DNA of 64,000 nt from Neolewinella marina (GCF_002631205.1 NZ_PDLO01000001.1:868001-932000), one strand, 5' to 3'. Shown: positions 32,642-42,469, numbered from the stretch's first letter. Numbers and translations: made by a program. The notes: a model not told the origin generated them from the sequence alone.

Positions 32642-35218
32642 CTAATCCCAGACGATGCGCGCGCCGAAATTAGGGGTAAAGCCCAGCCCGACGCGGTCGG
32701 CCGCCTCCAGCACCACGCCGTCGGCCCCGTCGGAAGCCCCCTCGCGGGCCCGGTAGCCCCGCTCCAGTAGGTTTTCCCTACCGTAGACGTTCAGCAGCGA
32801 CAGCTCCAGGGTGGCGCGCAGGCCCGACTGGCGGGCGGGGGCAAAACAGCGGTAGCGCAGGGTGAGGTCGAGGCGGTGGTAATCCGGCAGCCGGGCGGCG
32901 TTGATGTCCGCCGCGGCCAACCGTCGTTTGCCGTCCTGCTCCTGGATCAGAGAGAGGGCGGTATACCGCTGCCCCGTGCGGTACTGCCAGCCGGCGGCGA
33001 GGTCCCAGCGGTCGAGGGAGCGGCTCAGCATGAGCTGGAGCTGGTGACGCTGGTCGTTGTTGGCGGAGAAGAAAGCGGACCCCTTCCGGTCGAGCCGCCA
33101 GTCGGTCCGGCTCAGCGAGTACCGGCCCCAGGCGGCGTAGTGGTACCAGCGGCGCTCGAGCAGCAGGTCCAGCCCACTGCTGCGGCTGGCCAGCCGCTGG
33201 ATCAGGGGGCCGGCCACCGTGGGCAACTGATTGATGCTCGGCAGCCCCTCCGCCCGCTTGTGGTAGGCCTCCACGTCGAACGACCAGCCGTGGTGGCGAC
33301 CCGTAAGCCCCAGGCTGCTTTCCCGCCCCGTGGACAGCGGTACCCGCTGGTCGTCCGCCAGGGTCCACAAGGTAGCGCGGGTGCTGATGCGGTAGGCGTT
33401 GAGCTCGGCCACTTCCGCCACGTACTGGTGGTTGGTGCCGTAGGCCACCCGCGCCTGCCAGTTCGGGCCCAGCCGGTAGTATCCGCTGAGGCGCGGCTCG
33501 GCGTACCCCCGCCCGGTCGGCCCGTAGTACGGCACCCGTAGCCCCAGCCGGACTTCGGCGGAGCGCCCCAGCGAGCGGCGGTATTCGGCGTAGGGCGACA
33601 GGATGGTGGTCCGGGCCGTCCGCTCGTCTTCGCGGGAGATGGCCAGCAGGCGGTTGCTGCGGCTGATGCGGTAGCCGTTGTCCAGGTGCTGTGCCTGGGT
33701 ACCCACCGTCAACCGCCCGCCGGCAAGGTCCGTAGCGTACTCCCCCCGCAGGGAAGTTTCGGCAATGTGGGTGGAGAGGCTGTCCTCCGAACCCACCCGG
33801 AATTCCCGGAAACGGTAGTGTCCCGCGTTGGTGAAGCGGCTACGGGTAAGCTCCCACCGCCACTCACTGCCCGTGGAAGGACGGCGGTGGTGGAGGGACA
33901 GGCCCAGGCCATGGTTGCGCGATTCCAGTGCATCCGTCAGGTAGGTCACCGCGTAGCCGCCCTCCTCGGCATAGCGGTAGTCGTTGTGCTGGCGGTAGGC
34001 GCTGGCGGTCAGGGTGGTCGCCGGATTGATCCGCTGCAGGTAGCGGCCGTTGAACTCCCCGAAGCCGGCCGTTTCCTCGTTGGTAACCGGCCGGCGGAAG
34101 CCGCGCAGTCGGGTGTCGTCCGCCTGCCGCTGAAAGACCTGCTCGCGGTAGCTTTGGTAGGTCGGCCCGCCGAGCCAGCCGTGGAGGGAGCGGCGGGCCG
34201 CCAGCTGGAGGTCCGAGCGGCCGGCCGCCAGGGGCGTTTTCAGGTAAGCACTGCCGTACAACAGGTTAGCCGCGGCTCCCCCCACCAGCCCCGGGGCGGG
34301 CGCTGCATCGGTCTCCATCTCCACAACCCCCGAAAGCCGGCCGCCGTAGCCCGCGGTGGCGTGGCCGCGCTGCAGCCGGACCTCCTCCACCAGTCCCGGC
34401 TCGAAGTGGGAGATCATCCCGAAGTAGTGTCCCGGCGCGTATACGGGGATGCCGTCCCAGAGGATCAGGTTCTGGTCCCTGGCCCCGCCGCGGATGCTCA
34501 GGTCGCCGGCGGATTCTCCGCGGTTGGAGACGCCGGGCAGCAGGGAGATCCAGCGGTACAGCTCCCCCTCCGTGAAGCCGGGAAGCGGCGGGGTGCTTGC
34601 GGGCTGGATAACCACCTGGCGGCCATCCACGGTAGTGCTTACCCCCGGCGACAGGTAATCGCGCACCGTGACCTGCGCCAGTTCGATACCGGCGGGTTGC
34701 AGTTTTACTTCCTGGCATTCCGGTCCCGCCGGGCCGACGCTCACCGGGGCGTAGCCGAGAAACTCCACCCTCAGGCTGTCGGCCCGGACGTGGCCGGCGT
34801 AGAAACCATCTCCGTCGCTGTAGGTTACCCATCCGCCCGCCGGGTCGGAAAGGGTAACAAAGGGCAGGGCCTCTCCCTGGAGGTCCGTCACCCGCAGACA
34901 GAAGCGGTGGTAGGGATCCGGTACCAGGTTGACCGCTCCCCCGGCCGTCCGACGGGCCTGTACCCCGTGGAGGGTGAACAGGCAGTGTGCCAGCTCGTCC
35001 CACCCGGCCTCCACCAGTTGGCAGTTCACCACCTTGCCCGCTACCGTCGCGTCTAGATAGCTGAACGGAATTCCGTAGTCCCGTTCCAGCTCGGCGAGCA
35101 CCCGGGGCAGGGGTTCGTCGCTCCAGTTGGCGGTGATGCTCAGTTCCGCCCTTTGCTGGGCCCTTAGCGGGGTGGTGCCGAGGAGGAGGACGAGAAGGGA
35201 CCAGAGGGCGTACCGCAT
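32642..35218 (-). CDS. TonB-dependent receptor with N-terminal STN domain
   Basis: The 858-residue outer-membrane protein has a signal peptide, a secretin/TonB short N-terminal (STN) domain (about residues 28-100: NWSDEPLPRVLAELERDYGI...), a carboxypeptidase-regulatory-like domain (110-180), a plug (GDLSIRGGARDQNLILWDGIPVY) and a 22-strand barrel. The STN domain marks a transducing receptor that signals to a FecR-type anti-sigma factor, and a FecR gene lies 3 bases upstream. No SusD partner is nearby, so the ligand may be a siderophore, peptide or other small molecule rather than a glycan. An exported M14 peptidase follows. Confidence 0.88.
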   Translation of the reverse strand: MRYALWSLLVLLLGTTPLRAQQRAELSITANWSDEPLPRVLAELERDYGIPFSYLDATVAGKVVNCQLVEAGWDELAHCLFTLHGVQARRTAGGAVNLVPDPYHRFCLRVTDLQGEALPFVTLSDPAGGWVTYSDGDGFYAGHVRADSLRVEFLGYAPVSVGPAGPECQEVKLQPAGIELAQVTVRDYLSPGVSTTVDGRQVVIQPASTPPLPGFTEGELYRWISLLPGVSNRGESAGDLSIRGGARDQNLILWDGIPVYAPGHYFGMISHFEPGLVEEVRLQRGHATAGYGGRLSGVVEMETDAAPAPGLVGGAAANLLYGSAYLKTPLAAGRSDLQLAARRSLHGWLGGPTYQSYREQVFQRQADDTRLRGFRRPVTNEETAGFGEFNGRYLQRINPATTLTASAYRQHNDYRYAEEGGYAVTYLTDALESRNHGLGLSLHHRRPSTGSEWRWELTRSRFTNAGHYRFREFRVGSEDSLSTHIAETSLRGEYATDLAGGRLTVGTQAQHLDNGYRISRSNRLLAISREDERTARTTILSPYAEYRRSLGRSAEVRLGLRVPYYGPTGRGYAEPRLSGYYRLGPNWQARVAYGTNHQYVAEVAELNAYRISTRATLWTLADDQRVPLSTGRESSLGLTGRHHGWSFDVEAYHKRAEGLPSINQLPTVAGPLIQRLASRSSGLDLLLERRWYHYAAWGRYSLSRTDWRLDRKGSAFFSANNDQRHQLQLMLSRSLDRWDLAAGWQYRTGQRYTALSLIQEQDGKRRLAAADINAARLPDYHRLDLTLRYRCFAPARQSGLRATLELSLLNVYGRENLLERGYRAREGASDGADGVVLEAADRVGLGFTPNFGARIVWD

Positions 35219-35221
35219 GGA

Positions 35222-36151
35222 TCAGCGGCTTGTGGTTACGCTTACCCGGCGGCCCGACTGCCGGAAACTGACGTCGGGCAGCGCCCCGAAGACCACTTCC
35301 AGGGCGGCGGTGGATGGCCCCTGGTTGGGGAAGGAAGTCGTCAGCAATTGGGTGGAGTCGATGCCGGGGTCCAGGGTGATCTGGAGGTTGTACTGCCGCT
35401 CCAGTTCCGCTTTCACCTCCGCCAGAGGGCGGCTGCGGAAGATCGAACGCCCCGTGAGCCAGTCCGTAGCCAGCAGCGTATCGGCGGCGACCACCCCGGG
35501 GGTGCGACCCGCCTGCAGCTCCACCGCCGCCCCCGCCGTGAGCAGGTAGGTGGTGTCGCCCAGGGCAGGCGTCACGCCCACCCGTCCTTCGGTGCAGGTG
35601 ACGGACAGCCGTTCGCCCCGGCTGTCGACGTTGAAGCGGGTACCGAGCACCCTCACCTCACCGAGTTCCGTTTCCACGACGAAGGGTTGGCCGTTTCCGG
35701 CGACGGCAAAAAAGGCTTCCCCTTCCAGCCGGGCGAGCCGCAGGGCGTCGGTGTTCCGGTAGGTGAGGCGGCTGCCCGCGTTCAGGCGGATGAGGGTACC
35801 GTCTTCGAGTTGCAGACTGCGGGGTCCATCGCCGGCGGCGGCCAGTATCGTCTGCTCCGGCGCGGGCCAGAGGAAGATGGTGGCGGCCAGCAACACGGCT
35901 ACGGCGGCGGCCACGTACGGTAGCCAGCGGCGGGGCCGGGAAGGTTTCCGGACGGTTTGCCTGCGCTGCCGCAGCCGCTCCAGTTCTTTGACTATGTCGT
36001 ACTCCGGGGCCGACAGCCGGGTGGCGGCGCGCGCCAGGCGTTCGTACTCCGCGAAATCTGGCCGCGCCCGCAGCTCTTGCTCCTCCGCGGGCGAAAGCTC
36101 ACCGGCCAGCCAGCGGGCCAGGAGGGTATCGTCGCTAAAGGGTTCTTCCAT
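35222..36151 (-). CDS. FecR-family anti-sigma factor
   Basis: The 309-residue protein has a cytosolic N-terminus with acidic helices, one transmembrane helix (about residues 76-96) and a periplasmic FecR domain (EDGTLIRLNAGSRLTY, GEAFFAVAGNGQPFVVET, VLGTRFNV). A C-terminal DUF4974-like segment (SRPLAEVKAELERQYNLQI) follows. It would hold the ECF sigma factor until the receptor's STN domain signals substrate binding. It lies between the sigma gene (90-base gap) and the receptor gene (3-base gap). Confidence 0.9.
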   Translation of the reverse strand: MEEPFSDDTLLARWLAGELSPAEEQELRARPDFAEYERLARAATRLSAPEYDIVKELERLRQRRQTVRKPSRPRRWLPYVAAAVAVLLAATIFLWPAPEQTILAAAGDGPRSLQLEDGTLIRLNAGSRLTYRNTDALRLARLEGEAFFAVAGNGQPFVVETELGEVRVLGTRFNVDSRGERLSVTCTEGRVGVTPALGDTTYLLTAGAAVELQAGRTPGVVAADTLLATDWLTGRSIFRSRPLAEVKAELERQYNLQITLDPGIDSTQLLTTSFPNQGPSTAALEVVFGALPDVSFRQSGRRVSVTTSR

Positions 36152-36241
36152 GGTCTATTCAGACGGTTTCGAGGGTTATAATCCCTTGGTGAAGGTATAC
36201 CCTACCTGTTCGGGGAATAAAATACGGGTGTTGCTCCTGAT

Positions 36242-36757
36242 TCATATCTCTCCGTGCAGCCGCCGCAGCTCGACCAGCGCCCGGTGCATGCGCTTTTCCA
36301 CGGCTTTCTGGGAGATGCCGAGCAGTTCGGCAATTTCCCGGTACTTGAGTCCGTCAACCCGGTTCAGCAGGAAAACCTCCCGGGAGGCGCTGGGTAAAGC
36401 CGTCAGCGCCTGGCTGAGCCGCTCGGCAAACTCGGCCTCCTCCAGCGTGAACTGCGGATCTTCGGTGGTCGCTTCCCGGGGGGCCACCCGGAGGCGGTAC
36501 TTCTCCCTTACCCGGCCGCGGGCCTTGGTCTTCAAGAAAGCGTTCTGCCCCACCTGGTAGACGTAGGCCCTGGCCTTATCAGGCATCACCCGTGCGCAGT
36601 TCTCCCACAGGCGCAGGAAGGCTTCCTGCACCAGGTCGGCCGCCAGGGCGGGATCGCCGCAGCGGTAGTAGAGGAAACGGTACAGGGCCGGCGACAGGCG
36701 GGTGAAGAGTCCTTCATAGACGGCTTCGGCACAGACGCCGGCGACGGATTCTGCCAT
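36242..36757 (-). CDS. ECF RNA polymerase sigma factor (FecI-like)
   Basis: The 171-residue sigma factor has region 2 (YRFLYYRCGDPALAADLVQEAFLRLWEN) with the -10-recognition helix and region 4 (LPSASREVFLLNRVDGLKYREIAELLGISQKAVEKRMHRAL) with a helix-turn-helix. It heads the sigma-FecR-receptor operon, which it likely transcribes when the receptor signals. A -7-like element TACTTTGT lies 4 bases before the ATG, so its own message may be leaderless. A lipoprotein gene starts divergently at 36909. Confidence 0.92.
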   Translation of the reverse strand: MAESVAGVCAEAVYEGLFTRLSPALYRFLYYRCGDPALAADLVQEAFLRLWENCARVMPDKARAYVYQVGQNAFLKTKARGRVREKYRLRVAPREATTEDPQFTLEEAEFAERLSQALTALPSASREVFLLNRVDGLKYREIAELLGISQKAVEKRMHRALVELRRLHGEI

Positions 36758-36761
36758 GCTG

Positions 36762-36769
36762 ACAAAGTA
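36762..36769 (-). promoter_or_regulatory. -7-like element TACTTTGT before the ECF sigma gene
   Basis: On the minus strand TACTTTGT-CAGC precedes the ATG at 36757. The last base differs from the consensus TAnnTTTG. An overlapping reading, TTACTTTG with a 5-base spacer, is equally possible. Confidence 0.4.
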
Positions 36770-36908
36770 ATAGGAAAAAATCTGCGTTGGGGAGGTAGGG
36801 TAAACGGAGGGCTGCGGATTATAGTGCCGAAAGCCGGTGGTTCAGCCGCCGTCCCAGTTCATCATCCTCTGCGGGGTATGTGCCCCGCGAAACAAAACCA
36901 GAGTACCT

Positions 36909-37604
36909 ATGCACTTTTCCCACTTGCTCCGCCGCTGCGCCCCCGCCCTAATCCTGCTGCTGTGCCTCACCGCCTGTGACGAAGAGGCCCTGAACGACGC
37001 CCTCTCCCCCGACCTCGTCGCCCAGCAGGAAGAACTATCCGTCGAAGTCCTGTCCACCCTGCCCCCCGACGAAGACACCACCCAGACGCCCCCCGACCAG
37101 CGGCCCGAGCCCTGCCTGCGCTTTGTCTTCCCCGTGAGTTTTGAGCTGCCCAACAACAGCATCGTCACCGTGGAGGACCAGCAGCAGCTGCGTGATTTCG
37201 TGCGCCGCGTAGAGCCCCGCCGCCGGGCGGTCAGCTTCGTGTACCCCTTTGAGATGACCACCATCGACGGTCAGGTGATCGAGATCCAGAACTTCCGGGA
37301 TTTCCGCCAGGCCCGCCGCAGCTGCGGCGCCGAATTCGGCCGCTACGGCTGGCGCGAGCGGGTGCAGGCCTTCCGCGCCTGCTTCCAACTGGTCTTCCCC
37401 GTCTCCGTAACCGTGAACGATGAGGTGATCGACGTAGAAAACGCCCGTGACCTCTGTCGGGTATTCCGCCGCCGCGGCGACGACACCCGCGCCTACCTCA
37501 ACTACCCCATCGAGGTGGTCGTGAAGGAAAGCGGGGATACGGTAGAGGTGGCCGACCGGGATGCCCTGCAGGAACTGCGCCGGGAATGTACCGGCGGCAA
37601 CTGA
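36909..37604 (+). CDS. Lipoprotein with four internal repeats
   Basis: The 231-residue protein has a lipobox (LLCLTAC, Cys23), an acidic linker and four copies of a roughly 30-residue unit beginning near residues 71, 109, 159 and 196. Each has a [FY]P-x-E/V strand, a turn, a V-x-V/I strand and an amphipathic helix (for example YPFEMTTIDGQVIEIQN and FPVSVTVNDEVIDVEN). It should sit in the outer membrane, perhaps as a small binding scaffold. Similar repeat lipoproteins occur in marine Bacteroidota but I know no function. It is transcribed away from the ECF sigma gene, and an intrinsic terminator follows. Confidence 0.7.
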   Translation: MHFSHLLRRCAPALILLLCLTACDEEALNDALSPDLVAQQEELSVEVLSTLPPDEDTTQTPPDQRPEPCLRFVFPVSFELPNNSIVTVEDQQQLRDFVRRVEPRRRAVSFVYPFEMTTIDGQVIEIQNFRDFRQARRSCGAEFGRYGWRERVQAFRACFQLVFPVSVTVNDEVIDVENARDLCRVFRRRGDDTRAYLNYPIEVVVKESGDTVEVADRDALQELRRECTGGN

Positions 37605-37647
37605 GGAATAAACTCCTACCCCTCCCCTTCCGTATAACTGAGTAACT

Positions 37648-37679
37648 GGCCCCCGATGCGATGCACGGGGGCCTTTTTG
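37648..37679 (+). terminator. Intrinsic terminator
   Basis: GGCCCCCG (37648-37655) pairs with CGGGGGCC (37666-37673) over a 10-base loop and is followed by TTTTT. It lies about 45 bases after the repeat lipoprotein and before the acyl-CoA synthetase gene. Confidence 0.85.
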
Positions 37680-37751
37680 TGCCTGTCGCCCGGCACCCGC
37701 GCGCCGCCGCCCCAATTCCTACCTTACGCCCGATTTAACCGACCGACGCCT

Positions 37752-39422
37752 ATGTACGACCGCACCACCCTGGAATCCTTCTACGCAAAGGAAGTGGCCC
37801 ACCCTGAAAAACCATTCCTGCACCAGCCCTTCGGGGAGCGGTGGGAAACCTATACCTGGGGGGAGGTCGGGCAGATGGCCCGCCGGGTAGCCGCCTTCCT
37901 CAACGACCAGGGGCTGAAACCGGGCAGCCACATCGGGCTGGTGAGCAAGAACTGCCGGGAATGGATCATCGCCGACCTGGCCATCATGATGGCCGGCCAC
38001 GTGAGCGTCCCCTTCTTCGCCACCCTCACGGGAGAGCAAATCGCCGAAGTGCTGGAGCTGGGCGACGTGGACCTGCTCTTCGTAGGCAAAACCGAGGTGT
38101 GGAATTCCATGAAAACGGGCATCCCCGACGAAATGCCCGTGGTCCGCTTCCCCCACTACCCCGGCAATGACGTCGTCGACCGCGGTACCGACTGGGACGA
38201 AATCCTCCGCGACTACCAGCCCATTCCCGGACAGCCCGTACCGGACCGCAGCGGACTTTGGACCCTGATCTTCACCTCCGGCACCACCGGAACGCCCAAG
38301 GGGGTGATGCTGAGCATCGAAAACCAGATCGCGCTGATGCGGGAGCTCTACCCGAAAAATCCGCTGGAGAACGACTACCAGGGCAACAACCGCTACTTCA
38401 GCTTCCTGCCGCTGAACCACGTAGCGGAGCGCGGCACCATCGAGACCATGTGCCTCACCCACGGGGGGGAGATCTTCTTTACCGAGAGCATCGACCGCTT
38501 CGCCGCCAACCTTCAGCACGCGCGGCCCACCTTCTTCTTTGCCGTGCCGCGCATCTGGACCAAGCTGCAGCAGGGCGTACTGAAAAAACTTCCCCAGGAA
38601 AAGCTGGATACCCTGCTGAAGGTTCCGGTGGTATCCTGGTTCATCAAACGCAAGATCCGCAAGGGGCTGGGACTGGACCAGTCGCGCTGCAACGTCACCG
38701 GCGCGGCCCCGATCGCCCAGGCCACCAAAGACTGGTTCGCCCGCATCGGCATCCCCATTTCCGAAGCCTACGCCATGACCGAAAACGGCGCGGTGAGCCA
38801 CATGATCTTCGCCCACCAGAACAAGCCCGGCTCCGTGGGGCAGACCCTGCCCGGCACCGAATGCCGCATCGACCCGGAGAGCGGCGAGGTGCTCACCCGC
38901 TCGCCCTATACCATGGTGGGCTACTACAAGGAAGCGGAAAAGACCGCCGAGACCATCGACGCCGACGGCTGGCTGCACACCGGCGACCAGGGCCGGGAGG
39001 ACGAGGACGGCTTTCTCTACCTCATCGGCCGGGTGAAGGACACCTTCAAGACCTCCAAGGCTAAGTTCATCGTCCCGAACGAGATCGAGGAGAAGTTTGC
39101 CGGCAACACCGACGTCGACCAGCTCTGTATCCTGGGCCTCGGCATGCCCCAACCCATGCTGGTGGTGTCCCTCTCCGAAATCGGACAGGAAAGGGACCGC
39201 GAGGCCGTGAAGGCCCAACTCGAGGCCCAACTCGCCGAGGTGAACGCCAAGCTGCCCAGCTACAAGAAAGTGGCCACGGTGGTGATCGCAAAAGAGCCCT
39301 TCAGCATCGAGAACGACCGCCTCACCCCCACCCTGAAGGTCAAGCGGCCGCAGGTGCACGCCTTCTACCGCGAGCGGATGGAGGGGTGGATCATGGGCGG
39401 GGAGCGGGTGGTGTTTGAGTAG
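37752..39422 (+). CDS. Long-chain acyl-CoA synthetase (AMP-binding)
   Basis: The 556-residue adenylate-forming enzyme has the P-loop-like [13 protein letters not shown], the A5-type motif [10 protein letters not shown], and the hinge [38 protein letters not shown] resembles the eukaryotic-type long-chain synthetases (as in FadD15/ACSBG groups). The catalytic Lys would lie in the C-terminal LTPTLKVKR. It activates fatty acids to acyl-CoA. Its last 32 bases overlap the convergent acyl-CoA dehydrogenase gene. ATG 37752 is chosen; an earlier in-frame start would precede the terminator. Confidence 0.88.
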   Translation: MYDRTTLESFYAKEVAHPEKPFLHQPFGERWETYTWGEVGQMARRVAAFLNDQGLKPGSHIGLVSKNCREWIIADLAIMMAGHVSVPFFATLTGEQIAEVLELGDVDLLFVGKTEVWNSMKTGIPDEMPVVRFPHYPGNDVVDRGTDWDEILRDYQPIPGQPVPDRSGLWTLIFTSGTTGTPKGVMLSIENQIALMRELYPKNPLENDYQGNNRYFSFLPLNHVAERGTIETMCLTHGGEIFFTESIDRFAANLQHARPTFFFAVPRIWTKLQQGVLKKLPQEKLDTLLKVPVVSWFIKRKIRKGLGLDQSRCNVTGAAPIAQATKDWFARIGIPISEAYAMTENGAVSHMIFAHQNKPGSVGQTLPGTECRIDPESGEVLTRSPYTMVGYYKEAEKTAETIDADGWLHTGDQGREDEDGFLYLIGRVKDTFKTSKAKFIVPNEIEEKFAGNTDVDQLCILGLGMPQPMLVVSLSEIGQERDREAVKAQLEAQLAEVNAKLPSYKKVATVVIAKEPFSIENDRLTPTLKVKRPQVHAFYRERMEGWIMGGERVVFE

Positions 39423-40635
39423 GTGGCGTTATTTGATATCCAGCAATCGTATTCCGCCCCAGCTGGTACAGGTGCACCTCATCCGGCCCGTCGGCCAGGC
39501 GGATGCTGCGGGCGTAGGCGTAGAATTCGGCCAGGGGCAGGTCGGACGACACCCCCAGCCCCCCGTGGAGCTGGATGGCCCGGTCGACCACGGTGCAGGC
39601 CATCTGGGGGCACACGATCTTGATCATGGCCACCAGGTCCTTCGCGCCCTTGATGCCGTGGCGATCGATGCGGTCGGCGGCACTCAGGGTGAGCAAGCGC
39701 GCCTGCTCGATCTCGCAGCGGCTCCGGGCCACTTCCTGACGTACGCTGCTGAATTTCGCCAGTTCCCGGCCGAAGACGGTCCGCTCCCCCACCCGCCCGC
39801 ACATCAGTTCCAGTGACCGCTGGGCTACGCCGATGAGCCGCATGCAGTGGTGAATGCGGCCCGGCCCCAGTCTCCCCTGGGCGATCTCGAAGCCACGGCC
39901 CTCGCCCAGCAGCAGGTTGGACGCCGGTACCCGCACATTGGTAAACTGAATCTCGGCGTGGCCGTGGGGACTGTCGTAGGTACCGAAGGCGGTGAGGGGA
40001 CGTACCACCTCCACCCCGGGCGCATCCGCCGGCACCAGGATCATGCTCTGCTGTCGGTGGCGGTCCGCCGTTGGGTCGGTCTTGCCCATCACCACGTACA
40101 CCCGGCAATCGGGGTGCATGGCCCCCGTGCTCCACCATTTTCTGCCGTTGATGACGTAGTCGTCGCCATCGCGCTCGATGCGGGTTTCGATGTTGGTGGC
40201 GTCCGAGGAGGCCACCGCGGGTTCCGTCATCAGGAAAGCGGAGCGGATTTGTCCAGCCAGCAGGAGCAGCAACCAGTCGCGCTGTTGCTCCGGGGTGCCG
40301 TATTTGGCCAGCACCTCCATGTTGCCGCTGTCCGGGGCACTGCAGTTGAACACCTCGCTGGCCCACGGCACCCGGCCCATAATCTCGGCCAGGGGGGCGT
40401 ATTCCAGGTTGGTGAGCCCCGGACTGAGGTCGCCGTAGTCGAGGGGCAGGAACAGGTTCCATAGCCCGGCGGCCCGCGCCTTCTCCTTTAGCTCCTCCAT
40501 CCGCGGATACACCTGCCAGGGGTGGTCGGCGGTGAAGCGGCGGTAGTCGCCTTCCAGGGGGTAGATGTGCTCCCGCATGAAGGCTTCCAGGTGACGGATG
40601 TTGTCGAGGGTGGTATCGGAGTAGTCAAAGTGCAT
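39391..40635 (-). CDS. Acyl-CoA dehydrogenase family protein (ACAD10/11-like)
   Basis: The 414-residue flavoprotein matches ACADs: [20 protein letters not shown] around the FAD site, the [21 protein letters not shown] segment, [24 protein letters not shown], and C-terminal [35 protein letters not shown]. In this subfamily the catalytic base is set back in the chain, as in ACAD10/11-type enzymes. It probably oxidises a substituted or hydroxylated acyl-CoA. The kinase-like gene upstream (40754-41785) is the partner expected for that subfamily. The start 40635 (MHFDYSDTT) fits; longer frames add non-homologous sequence. Confidence 0.85.
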   Translation of the reverse strand: MHFDYSDTTLDNIRHLEAFMREHIYPLEGDYRRFTADHPWQVYPRMEELKEKARAAGLWNLFLPLDYGDLSPGLTNLEYAPLAEIMGRVPWASEVFNCSAPDSGNMEVLAKYGTPEQQRDWLLLLLAGQIRSAFLMTEPAVASSDATNIETRIERDGDDYVINGRKWWSTGAMHPDCRVYVVMGKTDPTADRHRQQSMILVPADAPGVEVVRPLTAFGTYDSPHGHAEIQFTNVRVPASNLLLGEGRGFEIAQGRLGPGRIHHCMRLIGVAQRSLELMCGRVGERTVFGRELAKFSSVRQEVARSRCEIEQARLLTLSAADRIDRHGIKGAKDLVAMIKIVCPQMACTVVDRAIQLHGGLGVSSDLPLAEFYAYARSIRLADGPDEVHLYQLGRNTIAGYQITPPTQTPPAPRP

Positions 40636-40753
40636 GGGTGGCGGATGGTGCCGACTTCCATCGGCCTGCTGCGGAAATGGGTTCCGGAAATATACCGTGC
40701 GCGAGTGTAGGGCGGGTGGCGGGTGTATTGTTTGGCGGTTGCCGCCAGAGTTG

Positions 40754-41785
40754 TCACCCCGCTTGCCCCAGCTTGGCCACCCCCAAACGGGCGAAAGCCT
40801 TGGCGGCCAGTCCGAACTTCTCCATGCGCGCATCGCGGGTACTGCCCTGCAAGTAGCGGTGGTAAAGTTGCTGGGCGATGACGGCGGTTTTGAAGCAGGC
40901 GAAGGCCTCGTACCAGGGCATCCGCTCCAGGTCAAAACCGGTGAAGCTGGCGTACTGCTGCTTCAGAAAATCTTTGGTGGGCCAGTCGCCCTCCAGTAGT
41001 GGCAGTGGCATTTCGGCGGGGTCGAGTGCGGGATCCGGCCAGAAGCTCAGGGTACCTGCCAGGTCGATCAGCGGATCCCCCAGGGTGGCCATGTCCCAGT
41101 CGAAGACCGAGGTCACGCGGTCGGGCTCCCCGGGTTGAAACTGGCAGTTGTCGAACTTCAGGTCGCCGTGCACGATGGACACCGCCTGGGGGGTGGGGAT
41201 GGCCCGGGGCAGTGCCCGGCTCAGGGTTTCCATCGCGGGGTTCTCCTCCGTTTTGGCCAGTTGCCACCGCTTCGTCCACCCCCGCAGTTGCCGTTCCGCG
41301 AATCCTTCCGGTTGCCCCAGGTCGGTCAGCTTCGCCCGCCCGGCGTCTACCCGGTGGAGGTCGGCCGTTACGCGAATAAGCGCCACGGTGAGTCGCTCCT
41401 CTACGGTTGGCAGACCGGCAAACTCCTCCGGCAGCCGGTAGCGGATTACGGTGCCGTGGCGGCGCTCCATTACCACGAAGTCGGCCCCCAGGATATCATG
41501 GTCCGTACAGAGCAGGAGGGCGCGGGGCGCGGGTGCAAAGTGAGGGTGAAGCCGTGAAAGGACGTGGTACTCCCGTCGCATATCATGGGCCCCGGGCGCG
41601 ATGGTGCCGAAGGGGGGTCGGCGCAGTACGAGCTCCCGGTCGCCGAACTTGAGCTCGTAGGTAAGGTTGGCGTGGCCGCCCAGAAACTGGGTTACCTGCA
41701 GCGGTTCGTCGAGGCCGGGCAACTGCTCCCGCAGGTAGGGCAGCAGGCGGTCGGTGGGCAGTTCTTCTCCGGGGCGGGTGGTCAT
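40754..41785 (-). CDS. Aminoglycoside phosphotransferase-fold kinase, ACAD10/11-associated type
   Basis: The 343-residue protein has the APH kinase fold: [24 protein letters not shown] (nucleotide strand and Lys/Arg), [16 protein letters not shown], the catalytic loop [13 protein letters not shown] and [18 protein letters not shown] with the metal-binding Asp. In animals the same kinase is fused to the acyl-CoA dehydrogenase in ACAD10/11, where it phosphorylates 4-hydroxyacyl-CoAs. The side-by-side genes here suggest the same pathway. It is unlikely to confer drug resistance. TAGCTTGG lies about 20 bases upstream of ATG 41785. Confidence 0.85.
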   Translation of the reverse strand: MTTRPGEELPTDRLLPYLREQLPGLDEPLQVTQFLGGHANLTYELKFGDRELVLRRPPFGTIAPGAHDMRREYHVLSRLHPHFAPAPRALLLCTDHDILGADFVVMERRHGTVIRYRLPEEFAGLPTVEERLTVALIRVTADLHRVDAGRAKLTDLGQPEGFAERQLRGWTKRWQLAKTEENPAMETLSRALPRAIPTPQAVSIVHGDLKFDNCQFQPGEPDRVTSVFDWDMATLGDPLIDLAGTLSFWPDPALDPAEMPLPLLEGDWPTKDFLKQQYASFTGFDLERMPWYEAFACFKTAVIAQQLYHRYLQGSTRDARMEKFGLAAKAFARLGVAKLGQAG

Positions 41786-41935
41786 GGGCGGGCGGGGCTT
41801 GGGTTCCAAGCTAAGGAATCGGACCGGTTTTCCGCCGGTCATGCCCTTCCGCACTGCCGGGGGCAACAATGCGGATGCGGGCGCGCAAACATCCCGCCTA
41901 CCGCTTACTTTTATGACTACTAACCTGCCCCGCGC

Positions 41936-42433
41936 ATGAACCCTCCCGCCATCCTGTACGCCTTCAACGAATATTCCGTGGCCGCCCGCTGGCGGGTAGT
42001 GGACGATATCGTGATGGGGGGGCATTCCGACGGCCACTTCGCCATCACCGAGGAAAAGCGGGGGCGGTTTTACGGGGAGGTGTCCCTGCGCGACGGCGGC
42101 GGGTTCTCCTCCGTGCGCCACCGTTTCAATCCCCCGGTAGAAACCCTGGCCTACCAACGCGTCCTCCTCCACCTGCGGGGCGACGGCAGCAACTACCAGT
42201 TCCGGGTCAAGCCGAACATCGAGCAGGACTTTTCCTACGTTCACCCCTTCCCCACCAGTGGGGAATGGCAAACCGTGGAGGTGCCCCTGGCGGAGATGTA
42301 CCCCGTGCGCCGGGGGGATCGTCTGTCACTGCCGAATTTCGACGGCAGCCGCATCGCCGAGATATCCTTCCTCATTGCCGATGGCCGCGACCAGGCCTTT
42401 CAGCTGCTGATCGACCGCCTGGAGCTGCATTAG
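41936..42433 (+). CDS. CIA30-family protein
   Basis: The 165-residue soluble protein matches the CIA30 (complex I intermediate-associated) fold: WRVVDDIVMGGHSDGHF at the N-terminus, FYGEVSLRDGGGFSSVRHRF and the beta-jelly-roll end VEVPLAEMYPVRRGDRL. In mitochondria CIA30 helps assemble NADH dehydrogenase, but bacterial homologues have no settled role and may bind carbohydrate. It has no signal peptide. The next gene follows 41 bases downstream on the same strand. Confidence 0.8.
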   Translation: MNPPAILYAFNEYSVAARWRVVDDIVMGGHSDGHFAITEEKRGRFYGEVSLRDGGGFSSVRHRFNPPVETLAYQRVLLHLRGDGSNYQFRVKPNIEQDFSYVHPFPTSGEWQTVEVPLAEMYPVRRGDRLSLPNFDGSRIAEISFLIADGRDQAFQLLIDRLELH

Positions 42434-42461
42434 CGGGCTAGGATTTGTCGTGCAGGGGACG

Positions 42462-42469
42462 TATATTGG
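42462..42469 (+). promoter_or_regulatory. -7-like element TATATTGG before the small membrane protein gene
   Basis: TATATTGG matches TAnnTTTG in 7 of 8 positions and lies 5 bases before ATG 42475, so the following gene may be transcribed separately from the CIA30 gene. Confidence 0.4.

Noticed and set aside
40754-41785. Aminoglycoside resistance kinase
   Set aside because: The pairing with an acyl-CoA dehydrogenase indicates the ACAD10/11-type kinase instead.
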